A stretch of DNA of 64,000 bases from an uncultured Oleiphilaceae bacterium (GCA_913060665.1 CAJXUY010000012.1:102127-166126), one strand, 5' to 3'. Numbered from the stretch's first letter, positions 1 to 9,179 are shown. Numbers and translations: made by a program. Notes: generated by a model from the letters alone, not told the origin.

Positions 1-1
1 C

Positions 2-97
2 ACTGATGAAGAGAAAAACAAGTCTCTCGATACAGATACCAGCGACGTTATCGACGCGAAAGTAGAAAAAGTTGAAGAAGAGAAGCCTAAAAGCTAA
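2..97 (+). CDS. tatA: Sec-independent translocase protein TatA, C-terminal end (partial)
   Basis: An open frame enters from the left edge and stops with TAA, giving a 31-residue acidic, lysine-rich tail (...VEKVEEEKPKS). Charged unstructured tails of this kind end TatA proteins. The next genes are tatB and tatC, so by the standard tatABC order this should be the pore-forming TatA subunit. The diagnostic N-terminal membrane helix and hinge lie outside the window, so the call rests on the tail composition and its neighbours. Confidence 0.75.
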   Translation, partial: TDEEKNKSLDTDTSDVIDAKVEKVEEEKPKS

Positions 98-121
98 CGT
101 GCATTTCACTCGAGCATCATT

Positions 122-511
122 ATGTTTGATATTGGTTTTCTTGAATTAGTACTCATAGCAGTACTTGCGCTTCTCATACTGGGTCCTGAGCGGCTTCCCC
201 ACGCTGCTAGGACAGCTGGAAAATGGGTTGGCAAAGCAAAACGTATGGCGAGTAATTTAACAGAAGAAGTCGACCGACAACTCAAAGCTGAAGAACTGCG
301 AGAGAGAATTAAAGACGCCGGCGACGATATCAAGGTAGAAGAAGTAGAAAAAACAGTTCGAGAAGCGCTTGATAAAGCAGAAGAGTTTAAACATATGGTC
401 AATAAAAATGCATCTGTTGAGCAACTGGACACGGCCTCTGCTGCACAAAAAACGCCACCAGCTAGCGCTATTGACAGCACGACCCAACCTTCAATCGCTA
501 AAAACTCATAA
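122..511 (+). CDS. tatB: Sec-independent protein translocase subunit TatB
   Basis: A 129-residue protein with the TatB pattern: a short periplasmic start (MFDIGFLEL), one hydrophobic helix at about residues 5-21, the hinge LGPERLP, then a long charged amphipathic helix and an unstructured tail. TatB works with TatC as the receptor for twin-arginine signal peptides in the inner membrane. It sits between tatA and tatC. A probable Tat client in this window is NosZ, which carries SRRGFLG. The ATG at 122 places the membrane helix at the N-terminus, as the family requires. Confidence 0.96.
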   Translation: MFDIGFLELVLIAVLALLILGPERLPHAARTAGKWVGKAKRMASNLTEEVDRQLKAEELRERIKDAGDDIKVEEVEKTVREALDKAEEFKHMVNKNASVEQLDTASAAQKTPPASAIDSTTQPSIAKNS

Positions 512-538
512 TTGATTAACTGGAAGGCACTGAAGTAA

Positions 539-1366
539 ATGGCCAATTCGTCATCCCCTAATACCGGTAATCAAGCTCCCGCAGGCGAGCCTTCTATAGA
601 GGCAAGTGAAACGGTGGTAGAGCAACAACAACCGCTTATTCAACATTTGATTGAGCTGAGAGACAGAATACTCAGGGCTTTGTTAGTGGTACTGGTTATA
701 TTTTTAGGCCTGTATTACTTTGCAAACGACTTCTACTTGATCATCTCTGAACCTCTCCGTGCTTACTTACCCGAAGGCACATCAATGATCGCGACCGATG
801 TAGCCTCTCCGTTTTTAACACCTTTTAAACTAACACTTGTCATGTCCATATTTCTGGCCATGCCATTTATTTTATTTCAGTTTTGGCGTTTTGTTGCACC
901 AGCGCTTTATAAACATGAAAAACAGCTGGCGATACCGTTGCTCATATCCAGCGTATTTCTATTCTACTTAGGCGTTTTATTTGCCTATTACGTTGTGTTC
1001 CCTTTGGTGTTTGGCTTCTTTACCAGCGCAGGCCCTGAAGGCGTAACGGTAATGACCGATATCAGTAAGTACCTGGATTTTGTACTGAAGTTGTTCTTTG
1101 CCTTTGGGCTTGCGTTTGAGATTCCTATCGCCACCGTCGTTTTAGTAGCCACTGGGGCTTCCACATCAGAAAGCCTTGGCCAAAAGCGACCTTATATCGT
1201 CGTCGGTTGCTTTGTTATCGGGATGTTATTAACCCCTCCTGATGTCATATCTCAAACTTTATTAGCGATCCCGATGTGGTTATTATTTGAAATTGGTGTA
1301 TTTTTCAGTCGCATGGTTGAAAATCGCACCCCCCCTGACCACTCAGAAGAAAACCAGATAGGCTAG
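539..1366 (+). CDS. tatC: Sec-independent protein translocase subunit TatC
   Basis: A 275-residue polytopic inner-membrane protein. After a polar N-terminal extension of about 30 residues comes the family signature ([16 protein letters not shown]), followed by about six membrane helices and the conserved FEIPI segment. TatC is the core receptor that binds the twin-arginine motif of folded export substrates. The gene lies 27 bp after tatB, completing tatABC as one operon. The length is slightly above the usual 250-260 residues because of the extra N-terminal residues. Confidence 0.97.
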   Translation: MANSSSPNTGNQAPAGEPSIEASETVVEQQQPLIQHLIELRDRILRALLVVLVIFLGLYYFANDFYLIISEPLRAYLPEGTSMIATDVASPFLTPFKLTLVMSIFLAMPFILFQFWRFVAPALYKHEKQLAIPLLISSVFLFYLGVLFAYYVVFPLVFGFFTSAGPEGVTVMTDISKYLDFVLKLFFAFGLAFEIPIATVVLVATGASTSESLGQKRPYIVVGCFVIGMLLTPPDVISQTLLAIPMWLLFEIGVFFSRMVENRTPPDHSEENQIG

Positions 1367-1393
1367 CACCATTACTGGCCTATTCTCCCGACT

Positions 1394-2101
1394 ATGAATA
1401 TCGCACTGCTTTTTGAAGATGATTTTATCTCTGTTGATACGGTGATCCTAACCGATCGCCGCCTTCAACATTTACAACAGATTCGTGATATTAAGCTGGG
1501 AGACCAGATCGCCGTAGGGCAAGTGAACGGACTGCTAGGCGATGCGACCGTGACAGAACTGACCACAACATCAATCAAGCTAACCATCTGCTGGACTAAA
1601 CAACCCCCTGCCCCGTTGCCTGTCACCCTTATTATCGCCCTGCCTCGCCCTAAAATGATCAAGCGAATCATCCAAACCGTAGCGACAATGGGTGTTAAGG
1701 AGCTTTATTTTATTAACTCTTATAAAGTGGAAAAGAGTTTTTGGCAGTCGCCCTGGCTAACAGACGCAAAACTACTAGAAAACGTTGTGCTGGGCCTTGA
1801 GCAAGCGATGGACACACAATTACCGACTATTCATTTAAGAAAGCGGTTCAAACCGTTTGTTGAAGATGAACTGCCGGAAATAGCTAAAGACACCCTGCGC
1901 TTGGTCGCACACCCGTCCAACCATCAAGACTGCCCGATACAAGTGAGACAACAAACCACCTTAGCCATTGGTCCAGAAGGTGGGTTTATTCCGTATGAAG
2001 TCGAAAAACTAGTGTCATGCGGGTTCGAGCCAGTCAGCTTAGGGGACCGTATTCTTAGAACTGAAACGGCGGTTCCTGTTCTTCTTTCGAAACTGTTCTA
2101 A
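1394..2101 (+). CDS. rsmE: 16S rRNA (uracil(1498)-N(3))-methyltransferase RsmE
   Basis: A 235-residue SPOUT-class methyltransferase that uses S-adenosylmethionine to methylate N3 of U1498 in 16S rRNA. Two C-terminal motifs that form the knotted SAM site are clear: AIGPEGGF and LGDRILRTETA. The N-terminal part is the PUA-like RNA-binding domain. The gene follows tatC by 27 bp on the same strand and probably belongs to the same transcript. The length is normal for the family, about 240 residues. Confidence 0.96.
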   Translation: MNIALLFEDDFISVDTVILTDRRLQHLQQIRDIKLGDQIAVGQVNGLLGDATVTELTTTSIKLTICWTKQPPAPLPVTLIIALPRPKMIKRIIQTVATMGVKELYFINSYKVEKSFWQSPWLTDAKLLENVVLGLEQAMDTQLPTIHLRKRFKPFVEDELPEIAKDTLRLVAHPSNHQDCPIQVRQQTTLAIGPEGGFIPYEVEKLVSCGFEPVSLGDRILRTETAVPVLLSKLF

Positions 2102-2111
2102 ACTCATTCCC

Positions 2112-2897
2112 ATGACCATTCGTATCGCCCTAGCCTCTGACCTGCATATTGAACTCAGCCGTGGTTCTGTTCCAATACCCGCGTTCCATGATGACGCTGA
2201 TGTAATTGTTCTCGCAGGAGACATCACTAACCGTTATCACAAAACGAAGAATCAATTTGAGCAGACCTTCTCCGCCTTCAGGCGCCGCTTCAAACAGCCG
2301 ATACTATTTATACCCGGCAATCATGAGTATTACGGAAGCCACTTCCAAACACTCAATCAAGAGCTACCAGAGATTTGCAAACGATACGATATTACGTTGC
2401 TGCAGATGGGGTATACGGACATTCAAGGCGTCCGTTTTTTTGGTTGTACATTGTGGAGCGACTTTCTACTTCATGGCGAAGAAGAGATGCCCTGGGCTAT
2501 ACAGGCGGCTCAAAGAAAGTTAGCGGATTACAGAGCAATTGAATTCGGTGATAAACTAATTCAAGCGGTCAACACCCGAGAGTTATTTAACCAACATTTT
2601 AAATGGCTCAAGAACACACTCAACGAATGCCCAAGCAATATGAAAAAGGTCATTTGCACCCATTTTGGCCCCGATAAGAAATGTGTCAGTCCAGAGTTTG
2701 AAGGGGATGAACTCAACCCTTATTTTGTTAACAATTTAACTGACTTTATCGTCGAGCAAGCCCCTGACCTGTGGTTGTTTGGCCACACTCACTTTAATGT
2801 CGACTACCCGATCGGAAAAACTCGAATAGTGTCTAATCAACTAGGTTATCAACGTGAGAAGACACTGTTTGATCCCAAGCTTTGTTTGACTATTTAG
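2112..2897 (+). CDS. Calcineurin-like metallophosphoesterase
   Basis: A 261-residue protein with the metallophosphoesterase metal-binding motifs in order: SDLHIE near the start, AGDI, GNHEYYG, THFGP and GHTH. These coordinate a dinuclear metal centre that hydrolyses phosphomonoesters or phosphodiesters. The substrate cannot be told from the sequence. No signal peptide is visible, so it is probably cytoplasmic. It starts 10 bp after rsmE and may be cotranscribed. Family membership is certain, but no specific function should be assigned. Confidence 0.9.
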   Translation: MTIRIALASDLHIELSRGSVPIPAFHDDADVIVLAGDITNRYHKTKNQFEQTFSAFRRRFKQPILFIPGNHEYYGSHFQTLNQELPEICKRYDITLLQMGYTDIQGVRFFGCTLWSDFLLHGEEEMPWAIQAAQRKLADYRAIEFGDKLIQAVNTRELFNQHFKWLKNTLNECPSNMKKVICTHFGPDKKCVSPEFEGDELNPYFVNNLTDFIVEQAPDLWLFGHTHFNVDYPIGKTRIVSNQLGYQREKTLFDPKLCLTI

Positions 2898-3070
2898 AGG
2901 GCTCCGATCTCCAACCAAAGCGGTTGCGTTAAACAGGCTTTGCTTTACGGGGACATTTATCTGGGCTTTCTATTTAAACGTTACTCTGACCCTAATATTT
3001 TGAAGATCTAGCCCACAGGTTCTTTCTAGGGCGGTCATTGATGTGCTTGTTATATGCTGCTATAGTTTAC

Positions 3071-3088
3071 AGTACACTTTACCGTACA
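3071..3088 (+). promoter_or_regulatory. Probable YefM operator: paired GTAC hexamers
   Basis: Two hexamers, AGTACA and CGTACA, sit with centres 12 bp apart, ending 19 bp before the yefM start codon. The E. coli YefM-YoeB complex autorepresses by binding TGTACA-type hexamers with the same 12 bp spacing. Site and spacing are visible here; the regulatory role is inferred by analogy. A ribosome-binding sequence GGAG lies just before the ATG. Confidence 0.6.
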
Positions 3089-3107
3089 TGCACACTTTGG
3101 AGCTAAC

Positions 3108-3359
3108 ATGGACGCTATAAGCTATACATCTGCTAGAGCAAACCTTTCAAGTACAATGGAAAAAGTTTGCAATGATCATACCCCTATAATCATAACCCGT
3201 AAAAGTGAATCACCAGTCGTAATGATGTCACTTGAAGATTTCCAAGCAATGGAAGAAACAACATACTTACTACGCTCCCCTGCTAATGCAAGACAGTTAC
3301 TAGAGTCTATTGCTGAACTAGAGTCTGGCAAAGGTACTGAGAAAGAGCTACTTGAATGA
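3108..3359 (+). CDS. yefM: Antitoxin of a type II toxin-antitoxin system, YefM/Phd family
   Basis: An 83-residue protein with the YefM/Phd fold: an N-terminal DNA-binding part (MDAISYTSARANLSSTMEKVCNDHTPIIITRK), the conserved PVVMMSLEDFQAMEET segment, and a flexible C-terminal tail that would wrap the toxin. It binds and neutralises YoeB and represses its own promoter. The stop codon overlaps the toxin start by 4 bp (ATGA), giving translational coupling with antitoxin first. The pair stands alone between housekeeping genes and is a common laterally acquired module. Confidence 0.96.
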   Translation: MDAISYTSARANLSSTMEKVCNDHTPIIITRKSESPVVMMSLEDFQAMEETTYLLRSPANARQLLESIAELESGKGTEKELLE

Positions 3360-3613
3360 AAGTAACGTTCTCTTCTGCAGCTTGGGGTCATTACCTTTAT
3401 TGGCAAACGACAGATAAAAAGGTCTTAAAGCGTATTAACCTGTTGATTAAAGAAATAAAACGAGAGCCTTACGAAGGGATAGGTAAGCCTGAACGCTTAA
3501 AACATGGCTTAGCAGGCTACTGGTCTCGCCGTATTAACGATGAACATAGAATCGTTTATAAATATAAAGAAGGCACGATACTTATCGCTCAACTACGCTA
3601 TCACTATATATAA
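3356..3613 (+). CDS. yoeB: Toxin YoeB, ribosome-dependent mRNA interferase
   Basis: An 85-residue protein very close to E. coli YoeB in length and sequence pattern (YLYWQTTDKK, GKPERLKH, YWSRRINDEHRIVY, LRYHY). The catalytic residues are present at the same numbers as in E. coli: Glu46, Arg65, His83 and Tyr84, so the toxin appears intact. YoeB cleaves mRNA in the ribosomal A site when freed from YefM. The start overlaps the end of yefM by 4 bp. Confidence 0.97.
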   Translation: MKVTFSSAAWGHYLYWQTTDKKVLKRINLLIKEIKREPYEGIGKPERLKHGLAGYWSRRINDEHRIVYKYKEGTILIAQLRYHYI

Positions 3614-3777
3614 CACCATACTAAAAATGAAGAATACGGTTTTCAAAGAAAAAATAGATAGATTTTATTGCGTAAAAGTATTTTTTCCCATGCGCTAATG
3701 TTTTCATCCCAGTGCGCCTCTACCAATGATTCAATGCCTTTAAGTTGTCGTTTAATATAAGCATAGTTCCTAGCTAA

Positions 3778-5070
3778 TTAAATATCCGGTACCTTTGCAT
3801 CAATTCCCATTGCCTGAGACACCATTTGATTCTTCAAAAAGGTCTGACTATTTAGCCAGCGCATCCCTGTATTCCTCAACAAACGAACTGTCAGAGAGTC
3901 TTGCGAGAATAGTTGTTTAAAGCCTTCCATTAAGCCCATCATGGCTAGATTGGGCCCCATTCGGCGGCGCTGATAGCGTTTCAACATCAACGAATCGTTC
4001 GCCGAGAGCTTTCTGCGGGACCCCTTAATTAGCTCATCTGCTAGTACCGCAACATCTTGCAACCCCAGGTTAACGCCCTGCCCTGCAAGAGGATGGATGG
4101 TGTGCGCTGCATCACCGACCAAGGCAATATTAGAGGTTACATACTGCTTTGCATGGCGCTGCCTCAACGGAAAGCTATAGCGCTTGGACACCGCTTCGAT
4201 ATTGCCTAAACGGTGTTCAAAACTACGCCCTAGTACCTGACAGAAATCTTCATCACTAAGCGCTATCAACTCATTAGCGCGCTCAGGAATGGCGGACCAT
4301 ACAATAGACGAGTAATGGGAGCTTGCAGCATGAGAAGCCGCAGTATCTGACACTAACGGCAACAAAGCCAATGGCCCTGTGCCCATAAACCGTTGCCATG
4401 CAGTGTTTTCATGGTGTTTTTCAGTCTTAACCGTGGCCACTATCGCATGATGTTGATAATCCCACTCACGAGTCGGTAACCCTGAGACTTTGCGGATAAG
4501 TGAATTGGCGCCATCTGCTGCGACAATCAGAGAAGCGTTAATATGAATGCCACTTTCTAACAGTAACATTGGAGAGTCACCCGTTAGTTCAACCTGACTA
4601 ATTCGCTCACCCGTTAATAAAGTGATTTTATTATCGCTCTGTAACTGCTCGTACAATGACGCAATGGTTACCCGGTTCTCAACAATGTGCCCTAATGCCG
4701 GCTGATACAGTTCAGCCGCTGAAAACTCAATACTAGCGGTGCCATCTCCATCCCATACTTTCATTTCTTGGTAGGGGCTTACACGCTTATTGATAATCCT
4801 CGACCACACCCCCAAGTTTTTAAAGAAGGTTTGAGAGGCTACCGTGAGCGCACTGACTCGTGGGTCATATTGATCAACCGTTCGTTGGTCGACGCTATCA
4901 TCTGCACCAGGGTTATTGCTGCAGTCGCCCGCCAGCAGCAGCCGCTCTAGTGGTTGACCTTCAACCACTGCAACACGATAGTCCGTTTTTGCAAGTGCAC
5001 AGGCCAGCGTTGCGCCCACCATTCCACCACCCACAATGACAATATCGTATGATTGCTTTATCTCGTTCAT
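3778..5070 (-). CDS. ubiI: FAD-dependent ubiquinone-biosynthesis hydroxylase, UbiI/VisC type
   Basis: A 430-residue flavoprotein monooxygenase of the UbiH/UbiF/UbiI/COQ6 family. The FAD-binding Rossmann motif is at the N-terminus (IVIVGGGMVGATLA), and the second flavin motif GDAAHTIHPLAGQGVNLGLQD lies at about residues 320-340. These enzymes add hydroxyl groups to the quinone ring. By position downstream of ubiH, in the same order as E. coli pepP-ubiH-ubiI, it is called UbiI (C5 hydroxylation of octaprenylphenol). Its start overlaps the ubiH stop by one base (TAATG). The protein is about 30 residues longer than E. coli UbiI. The substrate position is inferred from synteny, so UbiF or UbiM-type activity is not excluded. 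Confidence 0.85.
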   Translation of the reverse strand: MNEIKQSYDIVIVGGGMVGATLACALAKTDYRVAVVEGQPLERLLLAGDCSNNPGADDSVDQRTVDQYDPRVSALTVASQTFFKNLGVWSRIINKRVSPYQEMKVWDGDGTASIEFSAAELYQPALGHIVENRVTIASLYEQLQSDNKITLLTGERISQVELTGDSPMLLLESGIHINASLIVAADGANSLIRKVSGLPTREWDYQHHAIVATVKTEKHHENTAWQRFMGTGPLALLPLVSDTAASHAASSHYSSIVWSAIPERANELIALSDEDFCQVLGRSFEHRLGNIEAVSKRYSFPLRQRHAKQYVTSNIALVGDAAHTIHPLAGQGVNLGLQDVAVLADELIKGSRRKLSANDSLMLKRYQRRRMGPNLAMMGLMEGFKQLFSQDSLTVRLLRNTGMRWLNSQTFLKNQMVSQAMGIDAKVPDI

Positions 5071-6353
5071 TATAAAATTTTTGCCTCTGATCCGCCTAAC
5101 CCCATTGCTTGCCTGGCAAATAACCGCTTGGCACCTGGCAGGATATCTAGCCCTACTAACCCCATATCTCGCAATAGACCAACACCTGGACTAGCATCGC
5201 CGAACAAACGGGTAATTTTATCGCTAAAAAGAATCGTTTTATCCTGATCAATATAGCGGTCTTTGATATAGCGCTGCAGCACTGTTAGCGACCCAATACT
5301 TTCGCCTTTATTAGTCGCACGTTGAATCAACTCAGCGAGCGACATAACGCCCCGAAGCGCAAGGTTATAACCTTGCCCCGCTACCGGATGCAGTGCATGA
5401 GCCGCATTTCCCACTACCACAATACCGGCTCGAACTTGCTCAGCAGACTGCGACAATTTTAGCGGGTAATGATGACGCACACCCACCTGTTCTATTTTGC
5501 CTAGCCGATAACCAAATCGACCTTGGAGCAACACCATAAATTCAGTATCAGGCATCGCCATCACGCTCGCGACCTGCTCTTCTGGCAGCGTCCACACTAG
5601 CGCGCAACGAGCATCAGTTTTCTTACCTTCAGCCTGATCAGCAGCGCCTAACGGCAACATCGCCATTGGACCGCTCTCGGTAAATCGTTCATAGGCTTCA
5701 TAGCCATGGTGTTTTGACGTCGTCACATTGGTGACTAGCGCATGCTGGCCATAGAGCTCCGTTTGCATCTCTATCCCTAGTTTCTGACAGGTTTCTGACC
5801 GCCCACCATCCGCAATCACCACCAACTCTGCAGTCACCGCCTGCGAAGACCACTCATACTGGCCAGTGGCATCATTCCGCTTTGAAAGCTTAATGCAAGT
5901 AGCCGATTCTGTACGAGTAATGCCCTCTACCTTTGCAGGACAAATAAAATCTATATTGTTAAGTGAATCAAGAGCAGTAATCAGTGTTTTACCGATCCAC
6001 TCATTGGGGACCACATAACCCAGTGCTTCAACATTATAGTCTTGTGCGCTTAATCGAGTAGCACCGAACCGCCCTCGATCCGACACATGTATTTTCTGAA
6101 TAGGCGTAACATGCTGGGACAACTGATCCCAAAGTCCCAACTGCTCATAAATAAGCCGACTCCCCCAAGAAAGTGCTGTCGAACGTGCATCATAACTTGG
6201 TTGATAGGTTTTTTCGTTAATTCCTGACTCATCATTAGAAATGGGGTAAGGCTCAATAACAGCAATCTTAAGCTCACTATTTTTAAGCGCTGCCGCCAAG
6301 CTCGCACCGACCATACCCCCGCCAATAATCACAATATCGTAGTGACTACTCAT
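5070..6353 (-). CDS. ubiH: 2-octaprenyl-6-methoxyphenol hydroxylase UbiH
   Basis: A 427-residue FAD monooxygenase, paralogous to its downstream neighbour. The FAD motif IVIIGGGMVGASLA is at the N-terminus, and GNAAHALHPVAGQGYNLALRG is near residue 320; E. coli UbiH also has GNAA where UbiI has GDAA. It hydroxylates the ubiquinone ring at C1. The frame opens at a GTG (6365), but the ATG at 6353 has a G-rich ribosome-binding region (GGGGTGGG) at a suitable distance and is preferred. It lies in the pepP-ubiH-ubiI operon, about 33 bp after pepP. Confidence 0.9.
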   Translation of the reverse strand: MSSHYDIVIIGGGMVGASLAAALKNSELKIAVIEPYPISNDESGINEKTYQPSYDARSTALSWGSRLIYEQLGLWDQLSQHVTPIQKIHVSDRGRFGATRLSAQDYNVEALGYVVPNEWIGKTLITALDSLNNIDFICPAKVEGITRTESATCIKLSKRNDATGQYEWSSQAVTAELVVIADGGRSETCQKLGIEMQTELYGQHALVTNVTTSKHHGYEAYERFTESGPMAMLPLGAADQAEGKKTDARCALVWTLPEEQVASVMAMPDTEFMVLLQGRFGYRLGKIEQVGVRHHYPLKLSQSAEQVRAGIVVVGNAAHALHPVAGQGYNLALRGVMSLAELIQRATNKGESIGSLTVLQRYIKDRYIDQDKTILFSDKITRLFGDASPGVGLLRDMGLVGLDILPGAKRLFARQAMGLGGSEAKIL

Positions 6354-6386
6354 TGATCTGCCCACCCCTAATGACTCTAACGATGA

Positions 6387-7706
6387 TCAAGAAGAACTCC
6401 TCATTAAGGCTTCAATATCTGCCACTTCTTTCGGTGCGCCTTCTGATAATATGTGGGGACCCGTTTTAGTCACGACCACATCATCTTCGATACGAATGCC
6501 AATACCCCGCCAGCGTGGATCTACATCTTCGCAGCTAGGAGAGATATATAGCCCCGGTTCGACCGTAAGAGCCATTCCAGGCTCTAGCACTCGCCATTCA
6601 CCACCCACTTTATATTCGCCAACGTCATGCACATCCATCCCAAGCCAGTGCCCTGTTCTATGCATATAAAAAGGCTTGTAGCTTTCTTCTTCAATTAAGG
6701 TCTCAACATCACCGACTAACAAACCATGTTCAACCAACCCTTCAACAATCGCCCTAACAGCAGCTTCGTGTGGGTGATTCCAGTGGTTTCCTGGCTTAAC
6801 TTCAGCGAGTGCTGCTTTTTGGGCATTCAGCACGGTTTCATATAGTGCCTTTTGTTCAGTAGAAAAACGGCCATTAACAGGAAATGTGCGGGTAATATCA
6901 GACGCATAGCAGTCAAGCTCACATCCCGCGTCTATCAATACCAAGTCACCATCTTTCAATTTAGAGTCGTTTTCAATGTAATGCAATATGCAACCATTAT
7001 CTCCGCCCCCCACTATAGAAGGGTAGGCAGCCGAACGACTTCCTGCATCCATAAAGCTATAGGTAATGTCTGCCTCTAACTGGTACTCATATTGCCCAGG
7101 CACACACTTTTTCATGGCACGTTTGTGAGCTTTTGCACTGATGGCTGCAGCTTTGGCCATGACTTTAATTTCACCAGCACTCTTGAACAGTCTCATATCA
7201 TGTAAGAAGTGCTCAAGCGCCACGAACTCGCCCGGCGGATGGGCGCCATTCCGTACTTTGCTCCGAATAACGTTAATCCACTCCATGAGTCGGCTATCAA
7301 ACTGAGCATCAAGCCCCATCGAGTAAAATACCTTTTCAGTCCCTTCTATCATGCCAGGTAAAATATCGTCTATATCGCCAATAGGAAATGCATCATCGAC
7401 ACCATACATTTCGGGCGCCCGCTCTGGGCCTGTTATAACACCGTCCCATAACTCTTTTTCAATATCTCTCTCTTTGCAAAAGAGTATGCTTTCACCATGC
7501 CCCCGCCCGGGAATCAACACCAACACCGCATCAGGTTCAGAGAAGCCAGTTAGATAATGAAAATCACTACTTTGCCGAAAGATGTAATCTACATCCCGGT
7601 TGCGAGATTTCACAGGAGCAGCGGGCAGAATGGCAATACAATTGTCACCCATCTGCTCAATGAGATTTTTTCGTCTTTTGGAAAACTCTTTAAGAGAGAT
7701 ACCCAT
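6387..7706 (-). CDS. pepP: Xaa-Pro aminopeptidase (aminopeptidase P II)
   Basis: A 439-residue M24B metallopeptidase that removes the N-terminal residue before proline. The dinuclear metal ligands are visible: two Asp in LIDAGCELDCYASDITRTF, His in HRTGHWLGMDVHD, Glu in TVEPGLYI and Glu in GIRIEDDVVV. The N-terminal AMP_N domain is present (EFSKRRKNLIEQMG). The frame extends 15 codons upstream to 7751, but the ATG at 7706 matches the start of E. coli PepP and gives the family length (E. coli 441). It heads the ubiH-ubiI operon. Confidence 0.95.
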   Translation of the reverse strand: MGISLKEFSKRRKNLIEQMGDNCIAILPAAPVKSRNRDVDYIFRQSSDFHYLTGFSEPDAVLVLIPGRGHGESILFCKERDIEKELWDGVITGPERAPEMYGVDDAFPIGDIDDILPGMIEGTEKVFYSMGLDAQFDSRLMEWINVIRSKVRNGAHPPGEFVALEHFLHDMRLFKSAGEIKVMAKAAAISAKAHKRAMKKCVPGQYEYQLEADITYSFMDAGSRSAAYPSIVGGGDNGCILHYIENDSKLKDGDLVLIDAGCELDCYASDITRTFPVNGRFSTEQKALYETVLNAQKAALAEVKPGNHWNHPHEAAVRAIVEGLVEHGLLVGDVETLIEEESYKPFYMHRTGHWLGMDVHDVGEYKVGGEWRVLEPGMALTVEPGLYISPSCEDVDPRWRGIGIRIEDDVVVTKTGPHILSEGAPKEVADIEALMRSSS

Positions 7707-7813
7707 AAAATTGAACACCCTAAAAGTTAAATAGCTAAACCTGCTTCGCACAGGCCGGTGATTAGTTGTTGTTATATCACTAGCGCATTCGTTAGTTTCT
7801 GTATAGTCATTGC

Positions 7814-8410
7814 TTAATGCAGCGTTTTACTCGGGTCGTCTTCAGACTCTTCCTGGCCATTAAACTCAGCAAACACTGTCACGACACCAATTCTGACATA
7901 TTCAATAATTTCATTAATCTCTTTTTCGGCATCTTCACTATCTTCAGCCTGATCATCAATTTGAGAAATCGCAACCAAGTCTCGCAGTAACTCTTGAATA
8001 TCAGATTCTGCCGTTTTTAGCTGCCCTTTGGCTGCTAGCGCTAGCCCCTCAAGAAACCCTCTAACCCACATTCCCAAGGCTTCAACTCGTTGATTCAATA
8101 TAAACTCGTCATCGGGCAGCACTAGACTAAAACCCATCGCCATATCTTCTAGCTGCTGAACGTTATTAGTATATAAGTCAACAAGGTTAGTTAGTGCTTG
8201 CTCACTCTTATCGTCTTGCACCAATTGCTCTAAGCCCATGTGTTCAACCACAAGCTTTAACCATTCATCGGCATTAAGTCGCTCACCACCCGATAACCGG
8301 CCAATTAGCAGCCCATGTAACTCACAAGGGTGATTAATAGCCCCTTGGCTCGCGTAAAAATTGGCTAGCCAGTCAAAGTCAGACTCTTGCTCAATGTTAA
8401 AATCAGTCAT
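7814..8410 (-). CDS. ygfB: UPF0149 family protein, YgfB-like
   Basis: A 198-residue acidic, all-helical protein of the YgfB/YecA-type family (PCELHGLLIGRL near residue 25; a C-terminal EYVRIGVVTVFAEF segment). The E. coli homologue also lies directly upstream of pepP. In Pseudomonas, YgfB has been linked to control of an amidase regulator; whether that applies here is unknown. The open frame starts 36 codons earlier, but the ATG at 8410 gives the family length and is preceded by GGAAA. It is divergent from the zapA operon. Confidence 0.9.
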   Translation of the reverse strand: MTDFNIEQESDFDWLANFYASQGAINHPCELHGLLIGRLSGGERLNADEWLKLVVEHMGLEQLVQDDKSEQALTNLVDLYTNNVQQLEDMAMGFSLVLPDDEFILNQRVEALGMWVRGFLEGLALAAKGQLKTAESDIQELLRDLVAISQIDDQAEDSEDAEKEINEIIEYVRIGVVTVFAEFNGQEESEDDPSKTLH

Positions 8411-8688
8411 AGATAAATAGTTTCCAGTCAATATCAGGTATATTTCTATTATACGGGTTGAGAAGAATGAAGAAACTAAACTGCAACGATTTGTTTCATT
8501 GGAGGATTTTTTCAACAAAAGCGCTATACTCAGACGTAAGTAATTCAGGCATCAAATCAATACATTGAGTGCTTTTTAGAGAAAAAGAGTTAAAAAGTAA
8601 AAAATATTCGTGATAAGGCACCTTATTGGATTGACCCATGGCAAGTGCCAAATTATAGTTTTAATAAACAGGTTTTCGGAAAAGTATT

Positions 8689-8895
8689 ATGGCTGAAGCC
8701 AAACTTGAAGTACTGTCAGATAAAATCGATCAACTGATCAAATATTGTGCGCAATTAGAGAGCGATAATTCAGCGCTTCGCGAGTTACAAGAAGACTGGC
8801 ATCAAGAACGATCTCAACTGATGCAGAAAAACGATTTAGCTCGCAATAAAATTGAAGCCATGATAGGCCGCCTTAAAGCGTTGGAGCAACATTAA
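8689..8895 (+). CDS. Small coiled-coil protein, TIGR02449 family (ZapB-like)
   Basis: A 68-residue protein predicted to be almost entirely coiled coil: charged heptads from residue 6 to the end (LSDKIDQLIKYCAQLESDN ... RNKIEAMIGRLKALEQH). It matches the short TIGR02449 family found directly before zapA in many gammaproteobacteria. Its composition resembles the division protein ZapB, which bridges ZapA to the nucleoid. The stop codon overlaps the zapA start by one base (TAATG), so the two are translationally coupled. A role at the division ring is inferred from context. Confidence 0.85.
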   Translation: MAEAKLEVLSDKIDQLIKYCAQLESDNSALRELQEDWHQERSQLMQKNDLARNKIEAMIGRLKALEQH

Positions 8896-9179
8896 TGTCC
8901 GAAAGTAATACTGTCGAAGTTAAAATACTTGATAAAGAGTATTTAATTGCCTGCCCGGATGAAGCTCGATTGCAACTAGAGAACGCCGCAAACCACCTAG
9001 ATAAAAAAATGCGTGAGATCAGAAAAGGCGGAAAAGTACATGGCACCGAGCGAATCGCTGTAATGGCCGCACTCAATATCACCCATGACCTTCAACAGGG
9101 GTCTCAACTGTCTGAAGATACCAGTAAAATAATTCAAGACCTGGATGAAAAGCTTGATGCTGCATTAGCTAAAGCATAA
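8895..9179 (+). CDS. zapA: Cell division protein ZapA
   Basis: A 94-residue protein with the ZapA pattern: an N-terminal beta-hairpin domain (VEVKILDKEYLIACPDEARLQLENAANHLDKKMREIR) followed by a C-terminal coiled coil. ZapA crosslinks FtsZ filaments at midcell. The order zapA-6S RNA-fau is the same as in E. coli. It overlaps the upstream coiled-coil gene by one base. Confidence 0.95.
   Translation: MSESNTVEVKILDKEYLIACPDEARLQLENAANHLDKKMREIRKGGKVHGTERIAVMAALNITHDLQQGSQLSEDTSKIIQDLDEKLDAALAKA

Noticed and set aside
2206..2523. 105-codon plus-strand frame inside the metallophosphoesterase gene
   Set aside because: It lies wholly within a gene with all expected metal-binding motifs in another frame, and its own product shows no recognisable pattern.
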